The notes under the pieces were generated by a model. The model searched no databases. It worked only from the letters and a program-made list of their open reading frames with translations, and was not told the DNA's origin. Of a stretch of 64,000 bases of DNA, positions 35,611 through 48,286 are shown in pieces (within the stretch, counting starts at the first letter, position 1; each line of letters opens with the position of its first letter). This stretch comes from Hydractinia symbiolongicarpus (taxonomy: Eukaryota > Cnidaria > Hydrozoa > Anthoathecata > Hydractiniidae): the NCBI RefSeq assembly GCF_029227915.1, contig NC_079883.1, positions 372,001 to 436,000 of the forward strand, read 5' to 3'. A program made the position numbers and the translations under genes.

Positions 35611-37170
35611 ACAGGAAATCGCGGGTTTTCGTTTGCCGGCGATTAAACTTCTTTCATTAAGCGTCTCATCAAAAATGAAAACATTCCTGAAAACTACAAG
35701 TCTCATGTGTTTTAGTGGTGAAAAAAAAATTTAAAAAATAGTTCGGGAAATGAGTTTACTCCCTGGGTACTTTCTTTGTATACTTTTGACTATACGGGCC
35801 GAGTCCGGGATTTACGGGAAATCGCGGGTTTTCGTTTGCCGGCGATTAAACATCTTTAATTCAGCGTCTCATCAAAAATGAAAACATTTTGAAAACTACA
35901 AGTCTCGTGCGTTTTAGTGGTGAAAAGTTAATTTAAAAAATCGTTCTGGAAATGAGTTTACTCCCTCCGTATTTTCTTTGTATACTTTTGACTATACGGG
36001 CCGAGTCCGGGATTTACGGGAATTCGCGGGTTTTCGTTTGCCGGCGATTAAACTTCTTTTATTCAGCGTCTCATCAAAAATGAAAACATTTTTGAAAACT
36101 ACAAGTCTCGTGCGTTTTAGTGGTGAAAAGATAATTTAAAAAATCGTTCTGGAAATGAGTTTACTGGCAGGGTACTTTCTTTGCATACTTTTGACTATAC
36201 GGGCCGAGTCCGGGATTTACGGGAAATCGCGGGTTTTCGTTTGCCGGCGATTAAACTTCTTTTATTCCGCGTCTCATCAAAAATAAAAACATTTTTGAAA
36301 ACTACAAGTCTCATGCGTTTTAGTGGTGAAAAGATAATATAAGAAATCGTTCTGGAAAGGAGTTTACTGACAGGGACAGGGAAGCCCGGGATTTACGGGA
36401 AATCGCGGGTTTTCGTTTGCCGGCGATTAAACTTCTTTCATTAAGCGTCTCATCAAAAATGAAAACATTCCTGAAAACTACAAGTCTCATGTGTTTTAGT
36501 GGTGAAAAAAAAAATTAAAAAATCGTTCGGGAAATGAGTTTACTCCCTGGGTACTTTCTTTGTATACTTTTGACTATACGGGCCGAGTCCGGGATTTACG
36601 GGAAATCGCGGGTTTTCGTTTGCCGGCGATTAAACATCTTTAATTCAGCGTCTCATCAAAAATGAAAACATTTTGAAAACTACAAGTCTCGTGCGTTTTA
36701 GTGGTGAAAAGTTAATTTAAAAAATCGTTCTGGAAATGAGTTTACTCCCTCCGTATTTTCTTTGTATACTTTTGACTATACGGGCCGAGTCCGGGATTTA
36801 CGGGAATTCGCGGGTTTTCGTTTGCCGGCGATTAAACTTCTTTTATTCAGCGTCTCATCAAAAATGAAAACATTTTTGAAAACTACAAGTCTCGTGCGTT
36901 TTAGTGGTGAAAAGATAATTTAAAAAATCGTTCTGGAAATGAGTTTACTGGCAGGGTACTTTCTTTGCATACTTTTGACTATACGGGCCGAGTCCGGGAT
37001 TTACGGGAAATCGCGGGTTTTCGTTTGCCGGCGATTAAACTTCTTTTATTCCGCGTCTCATCAAAAATAAAAACATTTTTGAAAGCTACAAGTCTCATGC
37101 GTTTTAGTGGTGAAAAGATAATATAAGAAATCGTTGTGGAAAGGAGTTTACTGACAGGGTACTTTCTTTG
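35611..37170 (+). repeat. Two-copy tandem, 4-monomer unit (784-bp offset)
   Basis: CTTTCATTAAGCG, CATCTTTAATTC, CCCTCCGTATT and TTTGCATAC follow in the same order from 35611 and again from about 36395. TTTGCATAC pairs at 36182 and 36966. The offset is 784 rather than 812 because one monomer between them is only 176 bp. At the start (35600-35625) a box C front (GCACGGAATTTAC) is joined to a box B back half (AGGAAATCGCGGG, CTTTCATTAAGCG), another hybrid. Confidence 0.75.
36304..36479 (+). repeat. Deleted monomer, 176 bp instead of 203
   Basis: The ACAAGTCTC starts at 36304 and 36480 are 176 bp apart. Around 36370 the sequence reads TGACAGGGACAGGGAAGCCC. The whole ACTTTCTTTGTATA segment and its variable box are missing, and ACAGGG is doubled at the join. 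This is the only copy I saw without the variable box. Downstream sequence is GAAGCCCGGG, so the back half comes from a box B monomer. Confidence 0.85.
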
Positions 37171-38094
37171 TATATACTCGACTATACGAGCCAAGCACGG
37201 AATTTACGGGAAATTGCGGGTTTTCATTTGCCGGCGATTAAACTTCTTTTATTCAGCGTCTCATCAAAAATGAAAACCTTTTTGAAAACTACAAGTCTCA
37301 TGCGTTTTAGTGGTGAAAAAATAATTTAAAAAATCGTTCGGGAAATGAGTTTACTCACAGGGTACTTTCTTTGTATACATACGAATATACGGGCGAAGCC
37401 CGGGATTTACGGGAAATCGCGGGTTTTCGTTTGCCGGCGATTAAACTTCTTTCATTAAGCGTCTCATCAAAAATGAAAACATTCCTGAAAACTACAAGTC
37501 TCATGTGTTTTAGTGGTGAAAAAAAAATTTAAAAAATCGTTCGGGAAATGAGTTTACTCCCTGGGTACTTTCTTTGTATACTTTTGACTATACGGGCCGA
37601 GTCCGGGATTTACGGGAAATGGCGGGTTTTCGTTTGCCGGCGATTAAACATCTTTAATTCAGCGTCTCATCAAAAATGAAAACATTTTGAAAACTACAAG
37701 TCTCGTGCGTTTTAGTGGTGAAAAGTTAATTTAAAAAATCGTTCTGGAAATGAGTTTACTCCCTCCGTATTTTCTTTGTATACTTTTGACTATACGGGCC
37801 GAGTCCGGGATTTACGGGAATTCGCGGGTTTTCGTTTGCCGGCGATTAAACTTCTTTTATTCAGCGTCTCATCAAAAATGAAAACATTTTTGAAAACTAC
37901 AAGTCTCGTGCGTTTTAGTGGTGAAAAGATAATTTAAAAAATCGTTCTGGAAATGAGTTTACTGGCAGGGTACTTTCTTTGTATACTTTTGACTATACGG
38001 GCCGAGTCCGGGATTTACGGGAAATCGCGGGTTTTCGTTTGCCGGCGATTAAACTTCTTTTATTCCGCGTCTCATCAAAAATAAAAACATTTTT

Positions 38095-40090
38095 GAAAAC
38101 TACAAGTCTCATGCGTTTTAGTGGTGAAAAGATAATTTAAAAAATCGTTCTGGAAATGAGTTAACTCCCTGCGTAATTTCTTTGTATACTTTTGACTATA
38201 CGGGCCGAGTCCGGGATTTACGGGAATTTGCGGGTTTTCGTTTGCCGGCGATTAAACTTCTTTTATTCAGCGTCTCATCAAAAATGAAAACATTTTTGAA
38301 AACTACAAGTCTCGTGCGTTTTAGTGGTGAAAAGATAATTTAAAAAATCGTTCTGGAAATGAGTTTACTGGCAGGGTACTTTCTTTGTATACTTTTGACT
38401 ATACGGGCCGAGTCCAGGATTTACGGGAAATCGCGGGTTTTCGTTTGCCGGCGAATAAACATCTTTTATTCAGCGTCTTATCAAAAATGAAAACATTTTT
38501 GAAAACTACAAGTCTCATGCGTTTTAGTGGTGAAAAGATAATTTAAAAAATCGTTCTGGAAATGAGTTTACTCCCTGGGTATTTTCTTTGTATACTTTTG
38601 ACTACACGGGCCGAGTTCGGGATTTACGGGAATTCGCGGGTTTTCGTTTGCCGGCGATTAAACTTCTTTTATTCAGCGTCTCATTAAAAATGAAAACATT
38701 TTTGAAAACTACAAGTCTCGTGCGTTTTAGTGGTGAAAAGATAATTTAAAAAATCGTTCTGGAAATGAGTTTACTCGCAGGGTACTTTCTTTGTATACTT
38801 TTGACTATACGGGCCGAGTCCGAGGTTTACGGGAAATCGCGGGTTTTCGTTTGCCGGCGATTAAACTTCTTTTATTCGGCGTCTCATCAAAAATGAAAAC
38901 ATTTTTGAAAACTACAAGTCTCATGCGTTTTAGTGGTGAAAAGATAATATAAGAAATCGTTCTGGAAAGGAGTTTACTGACAGGGTACTTTCTTTGTATA
39001 TACTCGACTATACGAGCCAAGCACGGAATTTACGGGAAATTGCGGGTTTTCATTTGCCGGCGATTAAACTTCTTTTATTCGGCGTCTCATCAAAAATGAG
39101 AACATTTTCGAAAACTACAAGTCTCATGCGTTTTAGTGGTGAAAAGATAATATAAGAAATCGTTCTGGAAAGGAGTTTACTGACAGGGTACTTTCTTTGT
39201 ATATACTCGACTATACGAGCCAAGCACGGAATTTACGGGAAATTGCGGGTTTTCATTTTCCGGCGATTAAACTTCTTTTATTCAGCGTCTCATCAAAAAT
39301 GAAAACCTTTTTGAAAACTACAAGTCTCATGCGTTTTAGTGGTGAAAAGATAATTTAAAAAATCGTTCTGGAAATGAGTTAACTCCCTGCGTAATTTCTT
39401 TGTATACTTTTGACTATACGGGCCGAGTCCGGGATTTACGGGAATTTGCGGGTTTTCGTTTGCCGGCGATTAAACTTCTTTTATTCAGCGTCTCATCAAA
39501 AATGAAAACATTTTTGAAAACTACAAGTCTCGTGCGTTTTAGTGGTGAAAAGATAATTTAAAAAATCGTTCTGGAAATGAGTTTACTGGCAGGGTACTTT
39601 CTTTGTATACTTTTGACTATACGGGCCGAGTCCAGGATTTACGGGAAATCGCGGGTTTTCGTTTGCCGGCGATTAAACATTTTTTATTCAGCGTCTTATC
39701 AAAAATGAAAACATTTTTGAAAACTACAAGTCTCATGCGTTTTAGTGGTGAAAAGATAATTTAAAAAATCGTTCTGGAAATGAGTTTACTCCCTGGGTAT
39801 TTTCTTTGTATACTTTTGACTATACGGGCCGAGTTCGGGATTTACGGGAATTCGCGGGTTTTCGTTTGCCGGCGATTAAACTTCTTTTATTCACCGTCTC
39901 ATTAAAAATGAAAACATTTTTGAAAACTACAAGTCTCGTGCGTTTTAGTGGTGAAAAGATAATTTAAAAAATCGTTCTGGAAATGAGTTTACTCGCAGGG
40001 TACTTTCTTTGTATACTTTTGACTATACGGGCCGAGTCCGGGGTTTACGGGAAATCGCGGGTTTTCGTTTGCCGGCGATTAAACTTCTTT
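38095..40090 (+). repeat. Tandem repeat, 1218-bp unit (6 monomers), second copy partial
   Basis: CCCTGCGTAATTTC occurs at 38167 and 39385, exactly six monomers apart. It is followed in both by the GTCCAGG monomer, a GTTCGGG monomer and a monomer with GGTTTACGGG after a GTCCG[A/G]G site. Copy 2 leaves the pattern at about 40090, where TTCAGCGTC replaces TTCGGCGTC. Confidence 0.75.
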
Positions 40091-40974
40091 TATTCAGCGT
40101 CTCATCAAAAATGAAAACCTTTTTGAAAACTACAAGTCTCATGCGTTTTAGTGGTGAAAAAATAATTTAAAAAATCGTTCGGGAAATGAGTTTACTCACA
40201 GGGTACTTTCTTTGTATACATACGAATATACGGGCGAAGCCCGGGATTTACGGGAAATCGCGGGTTTTCGTTTGCCGGCGATTAAACTTCTTTCATTAAG
40301 CGTCTCATCAAAAATGAAAACATTCCTGAAAACTACAAGTCTCATGTGTTTTAGTGGTGAAAAAAAAATTTAAAAAATCGTTCGGGAAATGAGTTTACTC
40401 CCTGGGTACTTTCTTTGTATACTTTTGACTATACGGGCCGAGTCCGGGATTTACGGGAAATCGCGGGTTTTCGTTTGCCGGCGATTAAACATCTTTAATT
40501 CAGCGTCTCATCAAAAATGAAAACATTTTGAAAACTACAAGTCTCGTGCGTTTTAGTGGTGAAAAGTTAATTTAAAAAATCGTTCTGGAAATGAGTTTAC
40601 TCCCTGCGTATTTTCTTTGTATACTTTTGACTATACGGGCCGAGTCCGGGATTTACGGGAATTCGCGGGTTTTCATTTGCCGGCGATTAAACTTCTTTTA
40701 TTCAGCGTCTCATCAAAAATGAAAACATTTTTGAAAACTACAAGTCTCGTGCGTTTTAGTGGTGAAAAGATAATTTAAAAAATCGTTCTGGAAATGAGTT
40801 AACTGGCAGGGTACTTTCTTTGTATACTTTTGACTATACGGGCCGAGTCCGGGATTTACGGGAACTCGCGGGTTTTCGTTTGCCGGCGATTAAACTTCTT
40901 TTATTCCGCGTCTCATCAAAAATAAAAACATTTTTGAAAACTACAAGTCTCATGCGTTTTAGTGGTGAAAAGAT

Positions 40975-42231
40975 AATTTAAAAAATCGTTCTGGAAATGA
41001 GTTTACTCCCTGGGTATTTTCTTTGTATACTTTTGACTATACGGGTCGAGTCCGGGATTTACGGGAATTCGCGGGTTTTCGTTTGCCGGCGATTAAACTT
41101 CTTTTATTCAGCGTCTCATCAAAAATGAAAACATTTTTGAAAACTACAAGTCTCGTGCGTTTTAGTGGTGAAAAGATGATTTAAAAAATCGTTCTAGAAA
41201 TGAGTTTACTCGCAGGGTACTTTCTTTGTATACTTTTGACTATACGGGCCGAGTCCGGGATTTACGGGAAATCGCGGGTTTTCGTTTGCCGGCGATTAAA
41301 CTTCTTTCATTCAGCGTCTCATCAAAAATGAAAACAATTTTGAAAACTACAAGTCTCATGCGTTTTAGTGGTGAAAAAATAATTTAAAAAATCGTTCGGG
41401 AAATGAGTTTACTCACAGTGTACTTTCTTTGTATACTTTTGACTATACGGGCCGAGTCCGGGATTTACGGGAAATCGCGGGTTTTCGTTTGCCGGCGATT
41501 AAACATCTTTTATTCAGCGTCTCATCAAAAATGAAAACATTTTTGAAAACTACAAGTCTCGTACGTTTTAGTGGTGAAAATATAATTTAAAAAATCGTTC
41601 TGGAAATGAGTTTACTCCCTGGGTATTTTCTTTGTATACTTTTGACTATACGGGTCGAGTCCGGGATTTACGGGAATTCGCGGGTTTTCGTTTGCCGGCG
41701 ATTAAACTTCTTTTATTCAGCGTCTCATCAAAAATGAAAACATTTTTGAAAACTACAAGTCTCGTGCGTTTTAGTGGTGAAAAGATGATTTAAAAAATCG
41801 TTCTAGAAATGAGTTTACTCGCAGGGTACTTTCTTTGTATACTTTTGACTATACGGGCCGAGTCCGGGATTTACGGGAAATCGCGGGTTTTCGTTTGCCG
41901 GCGATTAAACTTCTTTCATTCAGCGTCTCATCAAAAATGAAAACAATTTTGAAAACTACAAGTCTCATGCGTTTTAGTGGTGAAAAAATAATTTAAAAAA
42001 TCGTTCGGGAAATGAGTTTACTCACAGTGTACTTTCTTTGTATACTTTTGACTATACGGGCCGAGTCCGGGATTTACGGGAAATCGCGGGTTTTCGTTTG
42101 CCGGCGATTAAACATCTTTTATTCAGCGTCTCATCAAAAATGAAAACATTTTTGAAAACTACAAGTCTCGTACGTTTTAGTGGTGAAAATATAATTTAAA
42201 AAATCGTTCTGGAAATGAGTTTACTCCCTGC
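40975..42231 (+). repeat. Two-copy tandem, 609-bp unit (3 monomers)
   Basis: ACGGGTCGAG occurs at 41041 and 41650. Within each unit AAGATGATTT, TTCTAGAAATGAG, AACAATTTTG and CACAGTGTAC appear in order. These variants are rare elsewhere. Copy 2 ends near 42231, where CCCTGCGTATT replaces CCCTGGGTATT. Confidence 0.85.
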
Positions 42232-42639
42232 GTATTTTCTTTGTATACTTTTGACTATACGGGCCGAGTCCGGGATTTACGGGAAATCGCGGGTTTTCGT
42301 TTGCCGGCGATTAAACTTCTTTTATTCAGCGTCTCATCAAAAATGAAAACATTTTTGAAAACTACAAGTCTCATACGTTTTAGTGGTGAAAAAATAATTT
42401 AAAAAATCGTTCGGGAAATGAGTTAACTCCCTGGGTATTTTCTTTGTATACTTTTGCCTATACGGGCCAAGTCCGTGATTTACGGGAAATCGCGGGTTTT
42501 CGTTTGCCGGCGATTAAACATTTTTATTCAGCGTCTCATCAAAAATGAAAACATTTTTGAAAACTACAAGTCTCGTGCGTTTTAGTGGTGAAAAGATAAT
42601 TTAAAAAATCGTTCTGGAAATGAGTTTACTCCCTGCGTA

Positions 42640-45600
42640 TTTTCTTTGTATACATACAAATATACGGGCGAAGGCCGGGATTTACGGGAAATCGCGGGTT
42701 TTCGTTTGCCGGCGATTAAATTTCTTTCATTAAGCGTCTCATCGAAAATGAAAACATTTTGAAAACTACAAGTCTCGTGCGTTTTAGTGGTGAAAAGTTA
42801 ATTTAAAAAATCGTTCTGGAAATGAGTTTACTCCCTGCGTATTTTCTTTGTATACTTTTGACTATACGGGCCGAGTCCGGGATTTACGGGAATTCGCGGG
42901 TTTTCGTTTGCCGGCGATTAAACTTCTTTTATTCAGCGTCTCATCAAAAATGAAAACATTTTTGAAAACTACAAGTCTCGTGCGTTTTAGTGATGAAAAG
43001 ATAATTTAAAAAATCGTTCTGGAAATGAGTTTACTGGCAGGGTACTTTCTTTGTATACTTTTGACTATACGGGCCGAGTCCGGGATTTACGGAAATCGCG
43101 GGTTTTCCTTTGCCGGCGATTAAACTTCTTTTATTCCGCGTCTCATCAAAAATAAAAACATTTTTGAAAACTACAAGTCTCATGCGTTTTTAGTGGTGAA
43201 AAGATAATTTAAAAAATCGTTCTGGAAATGAGTTTACTCCCTGGGTATTTTCTTTGTATACTTTTGACTATACGGGCCGAGTCCGGGATTTACGGGAATT
43301 CGCAGGTTTTCGTTTGCCGGCGATTAAACTTCTTTTGTTCAGCGTCTCATCAAAAATGAAAACATTTTTGAAAACTACAAGTCTCGTGCGTTTTAGTGGT
43401 GAAAAGATAATTTAAAAAATCGTTCTGGAAATGAGTTTACTCGCAGGGTACTTTCTTTGTATACTTTTGACTATACGGGCCGAGTCCGGGAATTACGGGA
43501 AATCGCGGGTTTTCGTTGGCCGGCGATTAAACTTCTTTTGTTCAGCGTCTCATCAAAAATGAAAACATTTTTGAAAACTACAAGTCTCGTGCGTTTTAGT
43601 GATGAAAAGATAATTTAAAAAATCGTTCTGGAAATGAGTTTACTGGCAGGGTACTTTCTTTGTATACTTTTGACTATACGGGCCGAGTCCGGGATTTACG
43701 GGAAATCGCGGGTTTTCGTTTGCCGGCGATTAAACTTCTTTTATTCCGCGTCTCATCAAAAATAAAAACATTTTTGAAAACTACAAGTCTCATGCGTTTT
43801 TAGTGGTGAAAAGATAATTTAAAAAATCGTTCTGGAAATGAGTTTACTCCCTGGGTATTTTCTTTGTATACTTTTGACTATACGGGCCGAGTCCGGGATT
43901 TACGGGAATTTGCGGGTTTTCGTTTGCCGGCGATTAAACTTCTTTTGTTCCGCGTCTCATCAAAAATAAAAACATTTTTGAAAACTACAAGTCTCATGCG
44001 TTTTTAGTGGTGAAAAGATAATTTAAAAAATCGTTCTGGAAATGAGTTTACTCCCTGGGTATTTTCTTTGTATTCTTTTGACTATACGAGCCGAGTCCGG
44101 GACTTACGGGAATTCGCGGGTTTTCGTTTGCCGGCGATTAAACTTCTTTTATTCAGCGTCTCATCAAAAATGAAAACATTTTTGGAAACTACAAGTCTCA
44201 TACGTTTTAGTGGTGAAAAAATAATTTAAAAAATCGTTCTGGAAATGAGTTTACTCCCTGGGTATTTTCTTTGTGTACTTTTGACTATACGGGCCGAGTC
44301 CGGGATTTACGGGAAATCGCGGGTTTTCGTTTGCCGGCGATTAAACTTCTTTTATTCCGCGTCTCATCAAAAATAAAAACATTTTTGAAAACTACAAGTC
44401 TCATGCGTTTTTAGTGGTGAAAAGATAATTTAAAAAATCGTTCTGGAAATGAGTTTACTCCCTGGGTATTTTCTTTGTATACTTTTGACTATACGGGCCG
44501 AGTCCGGGATTTACGGGAATTCGCGGGTTTTCGTTTGCCGGCGATTAAACTTCTTTTGTTCCGCGTCTCATCAAAAATAAAAACATTTTTGAAAACTACA
44601 AGTCTCATGCGTTTTTAGTGGTGAAAAGATAATTTAAAAAATCGTTCTGGAAATGAGTTTACTCCCTGGGTATTTTCTTTGTATTCTTTTGACTATACGA
44701 GCCGAGTCCGGGACTTACGGGAATTCGCGGGTTTTCGTTTGCCGGCGATTAAACTTCTTTTATTCAGCGTCTCATCAAAAATGAAAACATTTTTGAAAAC
44801 TACAAGTCTCATACGTTTTAGTGGTGAAAAAATAATTTAAAAAATCGTTCTGGAAATGAGTTTACTCCCTGGGTATTTTCTTTGTGTACTTTTGACTATA
44901 CGGGCCGAGTCCGGGATTTACGGGAAATCGCGGGTTTTCGTTTGCCGGCGATTAAACTTCTTTTATTCCGCGTCTCATCAAAAATAAAAACATTTTTGAA
45001 AACTACAAGTCTCATGCGTTTTAGTGGTGAAAAGATAATATAAAAAATCGTTCTGGAAAGGGGTTTACTGACAGGGTACTTTCTTTGTATATACTCGACT
45101 ATACGAGCCAAGCACGGAATTTGCGGGAAATTGCGGGTTTTCATTTGCCGGCGATTAAACTTCTTTTATTCAGCGTCTCATCAAAAATGAAAACCTTTTT
45201 GAAAACTACACGTCTCATGCGTTTTAGTGGTGAAAAAATAATTTAAAAAATCGTTCGGCAAATGAGTTTACTCACAGGGTACTTTCTTTGTATACATACA
45301 AATATACGGGCGAAGGCCGGGATTTACGGGAAATCGCGGGTTTTCGTTTGCCGGCGATTAAACTTCTTTCATTAAGCGTCTCATCAAAAATGAAAACATT
45401 TTGAAAACTACAAGTCTCGTGCGTTTTAGTGGTGAAAAGTTAATTTAAAAAATCGTTCTGGAAATGAGTTTACTCCCTGCGTATTTTCTTTGTATACTTT
45501 TGACTATACGGGCCGAGTCCGGGATTTACGGGAATTCGCGGGTTTTCGTTTGCCGGCGATTAAACTTCTTTTATTCAGCGTCTCATCAAAAATGAAAACA

Positions 45601-46135
45601 TTTTTGAAAACTACAAGTCTCGTGCGTTTTAGTGATGAAAAGATAATTTAAAAAATCGTTCTGGAAATGAGTTTACTGGCAGGGTACTTTCTTTGTATAC
45701 TTTTGACTATACGGGCCGAGTCCGGGATTTACGGGAAATCGCGGGTTTTCGTTTGCCGGCGATTAAACTTCTTTTATTCAGCGTCTCATCAAAAATAAAA
45801 ACATTTTTGAAAACTACAAGTCTCATGCGTTTTTAGTGGTGAAAAGATAATTTAAAAAATCGTTCTGGAAATGAGTTTACTCCCTGGGTATTTTCTTTGT
45901 ATACTTTTGACTATACGGGCCGAGTCCGGGATTTACGGGAATTCGCGGGTTTTCGTTTGCCGGCGATTAAACTTCTTTTGTTCAGCGTCTCATCAAAAAT
46001 GAAAACATTTTTGAAAACTACAAGTCTCGTGCGTTTTAGTGGTGAAAAGATAATTTAAAAAATCGTTCTGGAAATGAGTTTACTCGCAGGGTACTTTTTT
46101 GTATACTTTGGACTATACGGGCCGAGTCCGGGAAT
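42640..46135 (+). repeat. 13-monomer higher-order repeat, 2642-bp offset, second copy partial
   Basis: TACATACAAATATACGGG with GGCGAAGGCCGGG occurs at 42651 and 45293. Both are followed by a GTTAATTT monomer, a GTGATGAAAAG monomer and a GCGTTTTTAGTGG (extra T) monomer. The excess of 3 bp over 13 x 203 fits the extra-T monomers in between. Similarity fades near 46135. Confidence 0.7.
43665..45020 (+). repeat. Two-copy tandem, 611-bp unit (3 monomers, two with an extra T)
   Basis: GCGTTTTTAG occurs at 43794 and 44405, and TATTCTTTTGACTATACGAG at 44071 and 44682. Both pairs are 611 bp apart, equal to 203 + 204 + 204. GGGACTTACGGG and TTGTTCCGCG are shared by both copies. Copy 2 ends before 45020, where GCGTTTTAG returns. 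Confidence 0.8.
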
Positions 46136-47721
46136 TACGGGAATTCGCGGGTTTTCGTTTGCCGGCGATTAAACTTCTTTCATTCAGCGTCTCATCAAAA
46201 ATGAAAACAATTTTGAAAACTACAAGTCTCATGCGTTTTAGTGGTGAAAAAATAATTTAAAAAATCGTTCGGGAAATGAGTTTACTCACAGTGTACTTTC
46301 TTTGTATACTTTTGACTATACGGGCCGAGTCCGGGATTTACGGGAAATCGCGGGTTTTCGTTTGCCGGCGATTAAACATCTTTTATTCAGCATCTCATCA
46401 AAAATGAAAACATTTTTGAAAACTACAAGTCTCGTGCGGTTTAGTGGTGAAAATATAATTTAAAAAATCGTTCTGGAAACGAGTTTACTCCCTGCGTATT
46501 TTCTTTGTATACATACGAATATACGGGCCAAGCCCGGGATTTACGGGAAATCGCGGGTTTTCCTTTGCCGGCCATTAAACTTCTTTCATTAAGCGTCTCA
46601 TCAAAAATGAAAACATTCCTGAAAACTACAAGTCTTATGCGTTTTAGTGGTGAAAAAAAAATTTAAAAAATCGTTCGGGAAATGAGTTAACTCCCTGGGT
46701 ATTTTCTTTGTATACTTTTGCCTATACCGGCCGAGTCCGTGATTTACGGGAAATCGCGGGTTTTCGTTTGCCGGCGATTAAACATCTTTTATTCAGCGTC
46801 TCATCAAAAATGAAAACATTTTTGAAAACTACAAGTCTCGTGCGTTTTAGTGGTGAAAAGATAATTTAAAAAATCGTTCTGGAAATGAGTTTACTCCCTG
46901 CGTATTTTCTTTGTATTCTTTTGACTATACGGGCCGAGTCCGGGATTTACGGGAATTCGCAGGTTTTCGTTTGCCGGCGATTAAACTTCTTTTATTCAGC
47001 GTCTCATCAAAAATGAAAACATTTTTGAAAACTACAAGTCTCGTGCGTTTTAGTGGTGAAAAGATAATTTAAAAAATCGTTCTGGAAATGAGTTTACTCG
47101 CAGGGTACTTTCTTTGTATGCTTTTGACTATACGGGCCGAGTCCGGGATTTACGGGAAATCGCGGGTTTTCGTTTGCCGGCGATTAAACTTCTTTTATTC
47201 AGCGTCTCATCAAAAATGAAAACATTTTTGAAAACTACAAGTTTCATACGTTTTAGTAGTAAAAATAATTCAAAAAATCGTTCGGGAAATGAATTTACTC
47301 GCAGGGTACTTTCTTTGTATACTTTTGACTATACGGGCCGAGTCCGGGATTTACGGGAAATCGCGGGTTTTCGTTTGCCGGCGATTAAACTTCTTTTATT
47401 CAGCGTCTCATCAAAAATGAAAACATTTTTGAAAACTACAAGTCTCATACGTTTTAGTAGTAAAAAATAATTCAAAAAATCGTTCGGGAAATGAATTTAC
47501 TCCCTGGGTATTTTTTTTGTATACTTTTGCCTATACGGGCCGAGTCCGTGATTTACGGGAAATCGCGGGTTTTCGTTTGCCGGCGATTAAACTTCTTTTA
47601 TTCAGCGTCTTATCAAAAATGAAAACATTTTTGAAGACTACAAGTCTCATGCGTTTTAGTGGTGAAAAAATAATTTAAAAAATCGTTCGGGAAATGAGTT
47701 TACTCACAGGGTACTTTCTTT

Positions 47722-47797
47722 GTATACATTCGAATATACGGGCCAAGCCCGGGATTTACGTATACTTTTGACTATACGGGCCGAGTCCGGGATTTAC
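47722..47797 (+). repeat. 38-bp internal duplication, site 1 (241-bp monomer)
   Basis: GTATAC begins at 47722 and again at 47760, 38 bp apart. The first half carries ATTCGAATATACGGGCC and the second carries TTTTGACTATACGGGCC, and both end in CGGGATTTAC. The monomer therefore holds two different variable boxes in tandem. This looks like an out-of-register crossover joining TTTAC of one monomer to GTATAC of another. Confidence 0.85.
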
Positions 47798-48286
47798 GGG
47801 AAATCGCGGGTTTTCGTTTGCCGGCGATTAAACATCTTTTATTCAGCGTCTCATCAAAAATGAAAACCTTTTTGAAAACTACAAGTCTCATGCGTTTTAG
47901 TGGTGAAAAGATAATTTAAAAAATCGTTCTGGAAATGAGTTTACTCCCTGCGTATTTTCTTTGTATACTTTTGACTATACGGGCCGAGTCCGGGATTTAC
48001 GGGAATTCGCGGGTTTTTGTTTGCCGGCGATTAAACTTCTTTTACTCAGCGTCTCATCAAAAATGAAAACATTTTTGAAAACTACAAGTCTCGTGCGTTT
48101 TAGTGGTGAAAAGATAATTTAAAAAATCGTTCTGGAAATGAGTTTACTCCCTGCGTATTTGCTTTGTATTCTTTTGACTATACGGGCCGAGTCCGGGATT
48201 TACGGGAATTCGCGGGTTTTCGTTTGCCGGCGATTAAACTTTTTTTATTCAGCGTCTCATCAAAAATGAAAACATTTTTGAAAACT

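Noticed and set aside
47114-47470. 118-codon open frame on the + strand, with a peptide repeated twice
   Set aside because: It arises because two deleted bases make one monomer 201 bp, and TTTAA became TTCAA, removing a stop. The peptide is simply the monomer translated twice. The frames near 49883, 51139, 51951 and 54568-55282 have the same cause.
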